Shown piece after piece: positions 26,007-35,388 of a stretch of DNA of 64,000 bases (position 1 is the first letter of the stretch; each line of letters opens with the position of its first letter). The DNA is from Salinarchaeum laminariae (lineage in GTDB: Archaea > Halobacteriota > Halobacteria > Halobacteriales > Salinarchaeaceae), in contig NZ_CP096270.1 in NCBI RefSeq assembly GCF_023204835.1, positions 186,001 through 250,000 on the forward strand, written 5' to 3'. The position numbers were made by a program, and so were the translations under genes. The notes beneath the pieces were generated by a model. It had not been told where the DNA came from, made no database searches, and saw nothing but the letters and a program-made list of their open reading frames with translations.

Positions 26007-27782
26007 ATGGATCAGATAGTCACGGCCAGCCGACTCGCCGTTGCCCTCATCGCCATCTGCGCGTCAACAGTGCTCGTCGCGTATCTCAGTCCACGGTGGG
26101 ATCGTGCGGCCGCGCGTCCACTGCTCGGCGTTGCTGCCGTGCTGACGATCGGGGCCGTCGGACACATGTTGATCGTCGATCCAGCGGGAATCGCTCTGGG
26201 AGTCGACCGGATCGGCCAGGTCCCCGGCGATCGTTGGTGGGTGATACAAGGAGCAGTCGTGACAGTGACGGCGGCTGGACTGTGGACGCTGTTTGCCTTC
26301 GAGTACACTGGGAGGGGTGGAGGGCTCTTCGCCGGGCTCGCAGCTGGTGTTGCACTGCTCGTCGGTAGCGCTGCTTTTCTCGCGATCAGGGCCGTGAACG
26401 TGGGGCTCTCATCGGCCACTGTCGATGGAATCGCGGCGATCCTCACGGTGACGGCATTCATAGCGTCCGTCGGCGTCTCGCTGCTCCTCCGTGCGGCAGG
26501 CCAGCAGAACGCCTTCCCGCGCGTCGAGCCACTCCTGCTGTCCGTCGGTGTCGTCGCGCTCTTGTCCGGGATCCTCCTGGCGCAACTACTCGAGCAGCCG
26601 TGGCTCTTTCCTGCGACGATAGCCCTGGCCAGCGGTTCCTTCCTCGCCACGGTCGTTCGATACCCGACGTTCGATACGCTCCCCGCCGCACGCGTCGCCG
26701 GGCGCGATCGCGTCGTCGAGGAGCTTTCAGCGGGGGTAATCGTCGCCGATCGTGACGATCGAATCCGGGACTGTACCGAGCGAGCAGCGTCGCTCTTTGG
26801 CGTAGACGCCGAAGCCGTTCTCGGCGAACCGTTCGGAACCCTCCCCGGGATCGAAGTCGGTTCCAAAGAGGTCGCAGCGGCCGGCGATCCCGCGACACTC
26901 ACCACGGAACGAGGGACGACGCTCGAACTGACGGGGAGCCCCATCGAGGGGCACGGAGGCCGATCGTTCGGGACGCTGGTGGTGTGTACCGACGTGACAG
27001 ACCGGCGGAGCAGGGAGGAACGCCTCGAGATCCTTCGTCGGTTCGTCGTCGACACCGTGGGAACTCGCATGGACGAGGTCGCCACATCCGCAGCCAGCGG
27101 AACGGGAGAGGACGACGACAGGGATCCCGCAGCGCGAGCGAACCGCATCTGGACTAGCTCGACGACACTGGCGACGCTCGTGGCAAGCGCCCGGGACGTC
27201 GAACGTGCGATAGGGCAAACGACGGGGGAGACCGAACGGCCGAGCGAGGCCGATCTCCGGGACACGATTCGTACCGTTGCCGACGCAGCCACCGAGGAGA
27301 ACGCGCCCGCGGTGGCCGTCGATCTCCCCGAGTCCCGTCTTCGAACGGGGGTTTCACAGCCGCTGCTCGAGACCGTTCTCAGAACGCTGCTCGAGGACGC
27401 ACGCCAGCAGGCACGGGAGCAGATAACCATCACCGCCGTGACGGGCGACCCGCCGACGATTCGGGTATGTGACGACCGATACCAGGGCGATGCGACGACC
27501 GTAGCAGGCCGCAGCGAGAGTCGGGAGATACCAGTGACGCGACTGGCCGTGGAACACGCCGGCGGAACGGTTTCGACGACCGAGCGGGACGACACCCACC
27601 GATGCGTCACGATCGAGCTTCCACCTGTGGACACCGACGCGGGGTGGGTCGACAGCGCCCCTCGAAACGACCGCACGGCCACGCCAGACAGGACCACGTG
27701 GACAGGTGACCGGACTGCGTCGGCGTGCGACGGGACACCGGAAACCGGAGATCACTCTCCGACCGTGGAGGACGAATCGTGA
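26007..27782 (+). CDS. 7TM sensor with PAS and degenerate kinase core
   Basis: A 591-residue membrane sensor. Residues about 5-215 contain seven hydrophobic segments, like the histidine-kinase-associated 7TM module. A PAS domain follows (ELSAGVIVADRDDRIRDCTE). Where a phosphoacceptor His belongs, the sequence is LEILRRFVVDTVGTRMDEVA, with no histidine. The ATPase-like part is also worn: LLETVLRTLLEDARQQAR stands where the N-box should carry Asn, and there is no GxGLG motif. The C-terminal 50 residues are low-complexity Thr/Asp. Its stop overlaps the start of an intact paralogue by four bases, so it may act as a regulatory partner rather than a kinase. Confidence 0.8.
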   Translation: MDQIVTASRLAVALIAICASTVLVAYLSPRWDRAAARPLLGVAAVLTIGAVGHMLIVDPAGIALGVDRIGQVPGDRWWVIQGAVVTVTAAGLWTLFAFEYTGRGGGLFAGLAAGVALLVGSAAFLAIRAVNVGLSSATVDGIAAILTVTAFIASVGVSLLLRAAGQQNAFPRVEPLLLSVGVVALLSGILLAQLLEQPWLFPATIALASGSFLATVVRYPTFDTLPAARVAGRDRVVEELSAGVIVADRDDRIRDCTERAASLFGVDAEAVLGEPFGTLPGIEVGSKEVAAAGDPATLTTERGTTLELTGSPIEGHGGRSFGTLVVCTDVTDRRSREERLEILRRFVVDTVGTRMDEVATSAASGTGEDDDRDPAARANRIWTSSTTLATLVASARDVERAIGQTTGETERPSEADLRDTIRTVADAATEENAPAVAVDLPESRLRTGVSQPLLETVLRTLLEDARQQAREQITITAVTGDPPTIRVCDDRYQGDATTVAGRSESREIPVTRLAVEHAGGTVSTTERDDTHRCVTIELPPVDTDAGWVDSAPRNDRTATPDRTTWTGDRTASACDGTPETGDHSPTVEDES

Positions 27783-29458
27783 CCATCGCCTGGCCCCTCG
27801 CGGGGCTCCTCGTCGCGGCCGGATCGGTGGCCGTTGCCCGCGACCTCGACGGGAGTGAGGGGCATCAGGCGAGACGCCCCGCAATCCTGTTGGTGGTGCT
27901 CCTGGGAACGGTCGCTGCGGGTGCTTCGATCGCCCAAACGACCGCGACCGGTGTCGGAGATGGGACGGCGAGGATGGCGCTACTCGGTGCATTCGTCTTC
28001 GCGTCGCTGTGCTGGTTCGCGTTCGTCGCGGAGTACACTGGGCGTGGGCCGAGGATCTCCCGCACTCGCGCTGCTGTCCTCGTACTTCTGGGCTGTACGA
28101 CGGTCGCGAGCACGACGATCACGTGGTTGCAGGAGATCGGACGGATCGACGTCGGAACAGTCGGCACGGCCTCCTACCTCACCACGTTCCTCCTGCAGAT
28201 AGCCGTGTTTTCACTGGGCCTGCTCGGGGTAGTGTCGATCGCACACGCAACGGTGACCTACGACGATCTGCCTGCTCGTCACGGTGGACCGCTCGCCGCG
28301 GTCGGCCTCCTCGTCACGACGCTCCCGTTCTCGGTCCAGATCGGGCAACAGCTCGGCGAAGGAACGACGTTCTCTATCGCGTTCGTGCAGCTCGGAGGCA
28401 TCGTTGCCCTATGTGGCGTCCTGCAACGGTCCGGAGGACTATTCGAGCAGGCACCGACCGCGGGACACCTCGCTCGAGAGACCGTCCTCGAGACGCTGTC
28501 CGACCCAGTGATCGTAACGGATCGCAACCATCGGATCCTGGACGCGAACGCGGCCGCGACGGCGACCTTCGACGTCGACCGCTCGGACGTTCGTGATCAG
28601 CGACTGTCGGAGGTCGCCGGAGTCACCGAGGACACCGAACTCGAAGGCACCGTGTCGATCCGGACGACGGCTGGCCGCCGGGAGTTCGCGGTCAGTCGGA
28701 ACGCAATCGACGACGCGAACGACGCCCCACTGGGCGTCACGTACCGATTTCACGACGTGACGGACCGACAAACTCGCGAACAGCGACTCTCGGTCCTCAA
28801 CCGACTCATGCGCCACAACCTCCGCAACGACCTCGACGCGATACGAGGATTCGCTGAGCCGATCCGGGACGGCGCAGTCGATCCCGACGACGCCAGTGAC
28901 CAGTTCGAGCGAATCGAGCACCTGGCGACGGATCTCGTGGAGCTGTCGAGCGCCGTCGAGCGATCCGGTCGCGTGCTGTCGGACGCTCCGTTGACCGTCG
29001 AACGGTGCGATCTCTGCACCCTCGCCGAATCTGCGGCCCGGCCTCACGACGAGACGACCGTCGCGACCGCGGCTGATGGCCCAGCGGCGCTACACACCGA
29101 CCCGGAGCTCGTCCGGCTGGTGCTGGACGAGCTGGTCGACAACGCGCTGGAGCATAGCCACCGGGACGAGCCGTCGGTCAGGATCGCCGTCGATACCACT
29201 GGAACTGGTGGGACGCTGGCGGTTCGCGACGACGGTCCCGGGATCCCCGAGCACGAACAGCGCGTGTTGCTCGATGGTGCGGAGACGCCCGTTGCTCACG
29301 GGAGCGGCATCGGCCTCTGGCTCGTTCGCTGGGCGGTCACGAAGCTCGGCGGACGGCTCGAGTTCACAGCGACCGACTCTGACGGCGCCGAGGTGATCGT
29401 TCACCTCCCGGATCTGGGGGAATCGTCGGGAGGGGAACCCGTTCGCGCAGACCCCTAA
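27779..29458 (+). CDS. 7TM sensor histidine kinase with PAS domain
   Basis: The start is GTG 27779, overlapping the previous stop in GTGA and preceded by GGAGG about eight bases upstream; this gives 559 residues. Seven hydrophobic segments fill residues about 5-220, then a PAS domain (LETLSDPVIVTDRNHRILDA), an intact H-box (LNRLMRHNLRNDLDAIRGF), N-box (LVLDELVDNALEHSH), G1 (VRDDGPGIPEHE) and G2 (GSGIGLWLVRWA). It is the active counterpart of the upstream degenerate sensor. No response regulator is attached; partners may be the Bat-like or HTH genes nearby. Confidence 0.9.
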   Translation: MTIAWPLAGLLVAAGSVAVARDLDGSEGHQARRPAILLVVLLGTVAAGASIAQTTATGVGDGTARMALLGAFVFASLCWFAFVAEYTGRGPRISRTRAAVLVLLGCTTVASTTITWLQEIGRIDVGTVGTASYLTTFLLQIAVFSLGLLGVVSIAHATVTYDDLPARHGGPLAAVGLLVTTLPFSVQIGQQLGEGTTFSIAFVQLGGIVALCGVLQRSGGLFEQAPTAGHLARETVLETLSDPVIVTDRNHRILDANAAATATFDVDRSDVRDQRLSEVAGVTEDTELEGTVSIRTTAGRREFAVSRNAIDDANDAPLGVTYRFHDVTDRQTREQRLSVLNRLMRHNLRNDLDAIRGFAEPIRDGAVDPDDASDQFERIEHLATDLVELSSAVERSGRVLSDAPLTVERCDLCTLAESAARPHDETTVATAADGPAALHTDPELVRLVLDELVDNALEHSHRDEPSVRIAVDTTGTGGTLAVRDDGPGIPEHEQRVLLDGAETPVAHGSGIGLWLVRWAVTKLGGRLEFTATDSDGAEVIVHLPDLGESSGGEPVRADP

Positions 29459-29625
29459 TCTGGGGCACAACGATCTTGCCTCGCGGCGTCATTCACGTCG
29501 ACCACTGGTGCACCCTCCGTCGGTCGAGAGATCTGCAACGCGGGTCGGCCATCGGGCCGTGCAGGGCGGCGGTCACATAGAGACGGTTCCGGCACCGTTT
29601 TGCAGCGCGACCCCCAGAATCTTCC

Positions 29626-30432
29626 ATGAACCGACGGTCGTTCCTCGCGACGGGAGTCGCTACGAGCGCTGGACTTCTGGCAGGCTGCGTCGGCGGCCAG
29701 GGTGACGGCGGCAACGCGGAGGCAGACGTCGAGATCGGCACTGCACCCGATCCATCCGTCACCGAAGCCGGGCTCGCCCCCGAAACCGGGGACGTTGCCG
29801 CACCGGGCGTCGAGGTCGACGAGCTCGAGACGAACACTGCCAACGCCGAAGCGGTCCCGTTGCTCCCGATCGACGCCGCATACGACTGGTATCGCCGCCG
29901 CGACGCTCGGTTCGTCGACGCGCGGAAGTCGATGGCACAATACGAGCAATCCCACGTCGCTGGCGCCGTGTTCAGCCCGGCGCCGAAGGGGTACGAGGAC
30001 GCCGACCCTACCGACGCCTGGCCGGAGGCCGAACGCATCGTCACCTACTGTGGCTGTCCGCACCACCTCTCCTCCCAGCGGGCTTCGAGCCTGATCGCGA
30101 ACGGCCACGAGGCGGTGTTCGCGCTGGACGAGGGGTTCGGTGAGTGGTTCGAGCGGGAGTACCCGATGCGAAGCTCCAGCGGCGCGGTGTCCCTCGCCGA
30201 GCAGCGGTTCGTCACCGGCGCCGTCGATCCGTCCTACGCCGGCGAGTTCGTGAATCTCAGCCACGAGTCGACCGGCCAGCTCGAGCCCGCGAAGGTCGCC
30301 GCCGACGGCAGCTTCGAGGTCTCCTTCCGGTTCGTCGACGTCGACGCCGAGAGCGTGCTGAGGCTGGAAACGCCGGCGTGGACCCGCACGGGCACGCTGG
30401 CTGGGCTGACGAGTGGAACTGTACGGCAGTAG
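29626..30432 (+). CDS. Tat-exported rhodanese-domain lipoprotein
   Basis: A 268-residue secreted protein. The signal MNRRSFLATGVATSAG has the twin-arginine motif RRSFLA, with lipobox LAGC (Cys22). A rhodanese domain spans residues about 80-185: ARFVDARKSMAQYEQSHVAGAV, then the active-site loop YCGCPHHLSSQRA with catalytic Cys. The C-terminal 80 residues form a beta domain (GEFVNLSHESTGQLEP ... FRFVDVDAESVLRLE). Rhodaneses move sulfane sulfur to acceptors such as cyanide or thiols; the extracellular acceptor is unknown. Upstream gap 29459-29625 shows nothing clear. Confidence 0.85.
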   Translation: MNRRSFLATGVATSAGLLAGCVGGQGDGGNAEADVEIGTAPDPSVTEAGLAPETGDVAAPGVEVDELETNTANAEAVPLLPIDAAYDWYRRRDARFVDARKSMAQYEQSHVAGAVFSPAPKGYEDADPTDAWPEAERIVTYCGCPHHLSSQRASSLIANGHEAVFALDEGFGEWFEREYPMRSSSGAVSLAEQRFVTGAVDPSYAGEFVNLSHESTGQLEPAKVAADGSFEVSFRFVDVDAESVLRLETPAWTRTGTLAGLTSGTVRQ

Positions 30433-30948
30433 CGTCGCTCAGGACGTCTCAGAGTGTCGGGCGGTGCCGTCGCTCGGCGAATAAGTACGGCAGAGAGGAG
30501 TAAGCCCCCTTCTGTTTTTCCGGCATTCGGCTCGGCGTCGACGACCGCCCTCACGGGAGTCCGGGCTACCATCGGGCCGTCGACTTGCACCGGCGAGGAT
30601 TCGCCGTTCCATCGATCCTCCGCGGTCGCACCTCGGTGGGTTCACTGCCGGTCGCTTGAATCGCCGACGGCCGCACGCGGGTCACCCCACGTCCGGACCG
30701 CGACTTGCTCGCTTCGGGGTCGCGCACCTCATCGGTCACGCGGAGACGTGTCGTTTCTGTTCCAGCGCCGGCGGTCTCCCGCCCCGGGGTTGTCCCCGGT
30801 CGCCTGCCCGATCGGTGGGGGGACTTTCCTCACGGTCGCGTCTGCGACGCGCGGGAGCCGGACTCTCTCTACCGCTCATACGTACGCCGTTCCGTGGGTT
30901 AAGCGTTCTGACGAGCGCCGAAGCGGAGCCACTCCCGCTCCGCCCGTA
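30433..30948. other. Intergenic region between convergent genes, no gene seen
   Basis: This 516-bp stretch separates the rhodanese gene from the leftward MATE gene. The open frames have Arg/Ser/Pro-rich products without haloarchaeal acidity. I see no tRNA, transposase remnant or clear terminator. Confidence 0.4.
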
Positions 30949-32541
30949 TCAGTCGAACTCGTCAGCGTCGGGATCACTCGCACCGTCCGTGTCGGGGGCG
31001 CTCGCATCGTCCGCGTCGGGGGCACTCACACCGTCCGCGTCGGGATCAATCACATCGTCCGCATCGGATGCAGCCGCTTCGTCCGACGTCGATGCGCCAC
31101 CGATCACGTCGCCGAGCCACCAGCCCTCGAAGAAGACGTACGAACCGGCGATCGCCGCGGTGACGTTCGATAGCGCGATCGCACCCCACACACCAGTTGC
31201 TCCCACGCCGAGGACGAGGACGAACAGAACGGCCGCCACGGCGCGAACGCCCCAGAGCGTGGTCACGCCGACGATCATCGCCAGACGGGTCGAGCCCGAA
31301 CCGTAGAACGCTCCGTTCATCATGTGGTAGACGGCCATGATCGCCCAGGTCGGCGCGACGATCCGGAGGAAGGTCGCGCCGTAGTCGACCACTGCGTCCG
31401 ATCCCTCGCCGGTGATGAACACGTCGACGATCCTCTCCGCGAAGACGACCGTCAGGCCGCTCGCGACGACGAAGACTGCGCCCAGGATCGCGATCGCGAC
31501 GTAGACCGTCCGCTTTGCGCGATCTCGCTGCCCACCACCGAGATTCTGGCCCACGACCGTCTCGACGGACATTCCCATCGCTGCCATCGGGAGCCAGACC
31601 AGGGAGACGAACCGATTGCCGATGCCGTAGGCGGCGACGGCGTCCGCGCCGACGGTCGCGACGAGCGCCGTCATGACGATCGCCGCGATCGACTGGGTAC
31701 TCTGATCGATCGCGCCCGGCGTGCCGATCCGAACGATCGTCTCGATCGTCGCACGGTCTGGCAAGAGGTCGGCGACAGCAATCCGGAGTCCGACGTGGCC
31801 GCCGAACAGCAGCCACGCACCGGCGATCGCGGCCAGTCCCCGAGAGAGAACCGTCGCGAACGCAGCGCCAGCGACCCCGAGGCCACCGAAACCAGTCGCG
31901 CCGTAGAGCGTCGCCTGGAGTCCGCCGAGGCCGAGCCAGCCAAAGAGTGGGTTTCCGGCGAACCCGAGCACGAAGAACGGATCGAGGAGGACGTTCAGTC
32001 CGACGCTGAACACCATCAGGTACATCGGCGTCTTCGTATCGCCCCAGCCCCGGAGAATGGCCATGAACACGTGGAAGCCGAAGGTGAAGGGCATCCCGAG
32101 CACGATGATTCTGAGGTACGTCGTCGCCTGATCGTGGACCGCAGTGCCCGGCGTGGCGCCAATTGCCTGCAACAGCTGTGGAGCGAACGCAAAGCCGAAC
32201 GCCGCGACGACGACGGAGAGCGCTGCGTTGAACGCCATCGTCTGCCCGGTGACGTGACCGAGCCGATCGTCGTTGCCGGCGCCGGCATGCTGGGCCACCA
32301 GGATCGTCCCCGCGTTGGTCATCCCGGCACCGAGGCTGACCAGCAGGAAGACGATCGGCCACGCGAACGACAGGGCTGTCACCGGATCCGTACCGAGGCG
32401 GCCGACCCAGAACGTATCGGTCAGGTTGTAGGCCACCTGCAGAAGCTGCGTCATCGTCAGCGGCCCGGCCAGAGCGAGCAGCGGCCAGACGATCGGCCCC
32501 TCGGTGAACCGGCTCGATCGGTCGGTGGTCTCGTCTGTCAC
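30949..32541 (-). CDS. MATE family efflux transporter
   Basis: A 530-residue, 12-helix exporter driven by Na+ or H+, for drugs or toxic organic cations. It starts at GTG 32541 (MTDETTDRSSRFTEGPI). Family hallmarks include ALAGPLTMTQLLQVAYNLTD with the first helix, GAGMTNAGTILVAQHAGAG, and the second-half counterpart GNRFVSLVWLPMAAMGMSVE then VVGQNLGGGQ. The C-terminus has a 32-residue acidic tail made of four repeats of eight residues (PDADGVSA, PDADDASA, PDTDGASD, and a variant) coded by a 24-bp repeat at 30965-31060. Confidence 0.92.
   Translation of the reverse strand: MTDETTDRSSRFTEGPIVWPLLALAGPLTMTQLLQVAYNLTDTFWVGRLGTDPVTALSFAWPIVFLLVSLGAGMTNAGTILVAQHAGAGNDDRLGHVTGQTMAFNAALSVVVAAFGFAFAPQLLQAIGATPGTAVHDQATTYLRIIVLGMPFTFGFHVFMAILRGWGDTKTPMYLMVFSVGLNVLLDPFFVLGFAGNPLFGWLGLGGLQATLYGATGFGGLGVAGAAFATVLSRGLAAIAGAWLLFGGHVGLRIAVADLLPDRATIETIVRIGTPGAIDQSTQSIAAIVMTALVATVGADAVAAYGIGNRFVSLVWLPMAAMGMSVETVVGQNLGGGQRDRAKRTVYVAIAILGAVFVVASGLTVVFAERIVDVFITGEGSDAVVDYGATFLRIVAPTWAIMAVYHMMNGAFYGSGSTRLAMIVGVTTLWGVRAVAAVLFVLVLGVGATGVWGAIALSNVTAAIAGSYVFFEGWWLGDVIGGASTSDEAAASDADDVIDPDADGVSAPDADDASAPDTDGASDPDADEFD
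30965..31060 (-). repeat. 24-bp tandem repeat, four units, in the MATE C-terminus
   Basis: Exact 24-bp periodicity: units at 30965-30988, 30989-31012, 31013-31036 and 31037-31060, each of the form GYGTCGGGRKCRMTCRCAYCGTCC-like, about 80% identical. They code for an acidic Asp/Ala/Pro tail, which implies slippage-driven length change. Confidence 0.85.
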
Positions 32542-33130
32542 GTGGTGCCCGCCTCAGTTGCGTGACTGCTCGAGCTAGCTTCGTCGCTATTCGACATGTA
32601 GTGTGGCCGTTCGCCCGGAACGGTGGGCGACTGGCCACTGGCGTGCGGTCGATCGGAAGGTGTGCGTTCGGACGTGCGCATTCGATGGAGATCGGTGGGA
32701 GGGCGACTCTGGCGATGGTGCGTCTGCAGCTCCGGCTGTGGTTCGTCGGCTGCTCTGGCGATTCGCCGTACGTGGATCAGAAAGGAGAGGCAGGCCAGCG
32801 AACCGACCGGGCACGTGGCGCCGTCGGTCGGAACCATCGGGTGTCGCCGTCGGTCGGAACGGTCGGTCGCGCCGCGTCGCCGCTGCTGTCGGTCGAGGCG
32901 ACCGATCGTGGGCCTGCTTTATCCAGGCCGGATTACAGCACGGCGGGCATCGGAACTGCCGGAGACGAGGACTGAGCGCTACTTCAACGTTCCGTCGCTA
33001 CGAGAGTCGTTCTCCCGGCGACTAGCCGGAGCGCCGGAACGTCTTTGGCTGCTCCGCGACGACCGTCAACTGTGCAACGGCGCTCGATACATCGCGGTGC
33101 GATCTGGGCGCGTGGCCGGTGGGCCGAGTC
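32542..33130. other. Intergenic region between MATE and nitrilase genes
   Basis: No convincing gene. A 19-codon minus frame starting at ATG 32597 (MSNSDEASSSSHATEAGTT) ends in GTGA at the MATE start and could be a coupled leader peptide. On the plus strand TTTATCC (32918-32924) sits in the loop of a perfect dyad GGCCTG (32911-32916) / CAGGCC (32924-32929), a possible promoter whose transcript would have a leader of about 180 nt before the nitrilase gene. Confidence 0.35.
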
Positions 33131-33946
33131 ATGAAGCTCGCGCTCGCACAGCTCGCGATCGAGGACGGGGCCGTCGACGCGAACGTCGATCGGGCCGTGG
33201 AGGCCGTCGAAACCGCGGCAACCCGGGGCGCCGATCTCGTCGCGCTCCCGGAGATATTCAATCTCGGCTATTTTGCCTTCGAGGCCTACGAGCGAGCCGC
33301 CGAATCGGTCGACGGGCCGACGATCGGAACGCTCGCCGAGGCCGCCCAGGAGCACGACGTGGCGGTGCTCGCCGGAACGATCGTCGAGGACCTGAGCGCC
33401 ACCGCCGCGGAGACGGCGGCTCCGACGCCGGCGGAGTCGGGGCTCGCAAACACCGCGGTTCTCCTCGATTCGGCGGGCGAGCGCCGGCTCGTCTACCGCA
33501 AACACCACCTCTTCGGCTACGAGTCACAGGAGGCCGAGCTCCTGGTGGCTGGCGAGCGGCTCGAGACTGCGGCAGTCGCCGGGATGGAGATCGGCGTCAC
33601 GACCTGCTACGATCTGCGGTTCCCCGAACGCTACCGCGAACTGGTCGACGCCGGAGCGGAGCTTGTACTCGTCCCCTCTGCGTGGCCCCAGCCCCGCGTC
33701 GAGCACTGGAAGACGCTCCCGCGGGCCCGCGCGATCGAGAACCAGCTCTACGTTGCGGCAGTCAACGGTGCGGGTGTCGACCGCGAGGCACCCGAACTCG
33801 TCGGCCGCTCGACGGTGTACGACCCGTGGGGAACGCCGATCGCGGCCGCCGGACCCGAACCGACGATCGTCACCGCGTCCGTCGATCCGGAGCGGGTGGC
33901 CGAGGTTCGAGAGGAGTTCCCGGTACTGGACGATCGCAGATCGTAG
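33131..33946 (+). CDS. Carbon-nitrogen hydrolase (nitrilase superfamily)
   Basis: A 271-residue amidase-like enzyme, start ATG 33131 (MKLALAQLAIEDG). The Glu-Lys-Cys triad is visible: Glu in LVALPEIFNLGYF, Lys in LVYRKHHLFGYE, and Cys in VTTCYDLRFPERYREL. VPSAWPQPRVEHWKTLPRAR is characteristic of the omega-amidase / Nit-type branch. It probably hydrolyses a small amide such as 2-oxoglutaramate or a deaminated glutathione derivative, but that is inferred from the branch only. Conserved single gene; no partner evident. Confidence 0.9.
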   Translation: MKLALAQLAIEDGAVDANVDRAVEAVETAATRGADLVALPEIFNLGYFAFEAYERAAESVDGPTIGTLAEAAQEHDVAVLAGTIVEDLSATAAETAAPTPAESGLANTAVLLDSAGERRLVYRKHHLFGYESQEAELLVAGERLETAAVAGMEIGVTTCYDLRFPERYRELVDAGAELVLVPSAWPQPRVEHWKTLPRARAIENQLYVAAVNGAGVDREAPELVGRSTVYDPWGTPIAAAGPEPTIVTASVDPERVAEVREEFPVLDDRRS

Positions 33947-34368
33947 CCGACGGTGAGCACAGATGGCAAACGGGAGAGGGGCACACAGCGGACAGTGAAC
34001 GGCAGAGGACACACGGCGGACGGTAAACTGGCCCGTTTTGCGACGGGAACGGCGCCGCTCGGCAGTAGTTGCACCGGTATTGACGCTACTGGCACCCGTT
34101 CCGGTGCCACCCTTTAAGTATCGAGAGGCACTACCTGTAAATGCCGGTACACGGCGCTTTTCACGTCGAACCGGCAGCAAACGCGAGGCGCTCGCACCCG
34201 TCACGTTGCCGCTCCCGGACGGCAACTGACATCGTCCCGGCCCACTCCGCGCCTGCCCCTTTCCGTACGTTCGATCCACGAGCGACTGGCTTTCTTTCCC
34301 GCTTCCACTTGCTGCGGCTACACTGCCGGGGGCGCGGGTGTTTTGTAGCGTGCGATCCGCCAACGGTT
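33947..34368. other. Intergenic region with structured leader before the epimerase
   Basis: The region holds a strong promoter (next entry), a perfect hairpin GTTGCCG-CTCCCGGA-CGGCAAC near 34204-34226, and no credible gene. An ATG at 34141 would extend the epimerase by 76 residues, but that stretch is Arg/Ser/His-rich and unlike the family. Confidence 0.4.
34090..34120 (+). promoter_or_regulatory. Dyad plus TATA element 228 bp before the epimerase start
   Basis: A perfect dyad TGGCACC-CGTTCC-GGTGCCA (34090-34109) abuts the TATA element CTTTAAGTA (34112-34120). The predicted transcript start is near 34141-34145, well ahead of ATG 34369. The dyad overlaps the position of the BRE and is a good candidate operator. 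Confidence 0.5.
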
Positions 34369-35388
34369 ATGCAGGTACTTCTCCTCGGTGGCACCGGGCT
34401 CATCAGCACCGGCATCACGCGCCAGCTCGTGGAGTCCGAGCACGACGTGGCGTGTTTCACCCGCGGCGAGAGCGACGCGCAGGTCCCCGAAACCGTCGAG
34501 TTCGTCCACGGCGATCGCTCGAATCCCGACGAGCTCGCGATGGCCCGCGACGAGATCGATCCCGACGTCGTGATCGATATGATCCTCTTCGATCCCGACA
34601 CCGCCCGGGAGGCCGTCGACGTCTTCGGCGGCGACGTCGAGCAGTACGTCTTCTGCTCGACCGTCGACGTCTACCATCGCCCGCTTGCGACCAACCCCGT
34701 CCAGGAGGACGCACCGCGCGAGCCCGCCGTCAGCGAGTACGGCGCCAACAAGGCTGCCGCGGAGGACGTCTTCATGGAGGCCCACGAGGACGGCGCCTTT
34801 TCGACGACCGTGATCCGCCCCTGGAGCACCTACGGAGAGGGCGGCCCCGTCCTCCACAGCCTCGGCGTCGGCACGTACTACGTCGACCGGATTCGGAAGG
34901 GCAAGCCGATTCTCGTCCACGGCTCCGGCCAGTCGCTGTGGGGCCCCTGCCACCGCGACGACGTCGCCGGGGCGTTCGTCGGTGCCGTGGGCAACGCCGA
35001 CGCCTACGGCGAGGCCTACCACGTCACCAGCGAGGAGGTCATCACCTGGAATCAGTACCACGAGACCGTCGCCGCCGCAATCGACGCGCCCGAGCCCGAT
35101 CTCGTCCACGTTCCCGTCGATCAGCTCCGAGCGGCCATGCCGGACCGCACGGACATGCTCATGGACCACTTCCGGTTCTCGACGGTGTTCGACAACGCGA
35201 AAGCCCGCCGCGACCTCGGCTTCGAGTACACCATCGGCTTCGAAGAGGGCGTCCGGCGGACCGTCGAGTGGCTCGACGAGCACGACGACGTCGATCCCTG
35301 GGACAGCGAGGCCGACGACGAGCTGATCGAGGCATGGCGGGACGCCACCGCGTCGTTCCAGCGTGCGATCGACGCCGACGGCGAGTAG
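34369..35388 (+). CDS. NAD-dependent epimerase/dehydratase family protein
   Basis: An extended SDR of 339 residues. The start chosen is ATG 34369, giving MQVLLLGGTGLISTGITRQL, where the nucleotide-binding GGTGLIS motif begins at the usual distance from the N-terminus. The catalytic Tyr and Lys are in EYGANKAAAEDVF, and the substrate-side loop in RPWSTYGEGGPV. It resembles NDP-sugar epimerases or isoflavone-reductase-like enzymes; the substrate is not clear. It may be expressed from a promoter 250 bp upstream with a structured leader. Confidence 0.85.
   Translation: MQVLLLGGTGLISTGITRQLVESEHDVACFTRGESDAQVPETVEFVHGDRSNPDELAMARDEIDPDVVIDMILFDPDTAREAVDVFGGDVEQYVFCSTVDVYHRPLATNPVQEDAPREPAVSEYGANKAAAEDVFMEAHEDGAFSTTVIRPWSTYGEGGPVLHSLGVGTYYVDRIRKGKPILVHGSGQSLWGPCHRDDVAGAFVGAVGNADAYGEAYHVTSEEVITWNQYHETVAAAIDAPEPDLVHVPVDQLRAAMPDRTDMLMDHFRFSTVFDNAKARRDLGFEYTIGFEEGVRRTVEWLDEHDDVDPWDSEADDELIEAWRDATASFQRAIDADGE

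Noticed and set aside
30454-31173. 239-residue plus frame between rhodanese and MATE genes
   Set aside because: Arg/Ser/Pro/Val-rich with repeats read from the opposite MATE tail; no haloarchaeal acidity.
32562-33025. Overlapping frames of 100-140 residues upstream of the nitrilase gene
   Set aside because: Gly/Arg/Trp-rich products without motifs and several equal frames, a mark of noncoding GC-rich DNA.
34141-34368. 76-codon extension of the epimerase to ATG 34141
   Set aside because: The extension is basic and unlike the family; the nucleotide-binding motif starts right after ATG 34369. The TATA element before 34141 more likely makes a leader.
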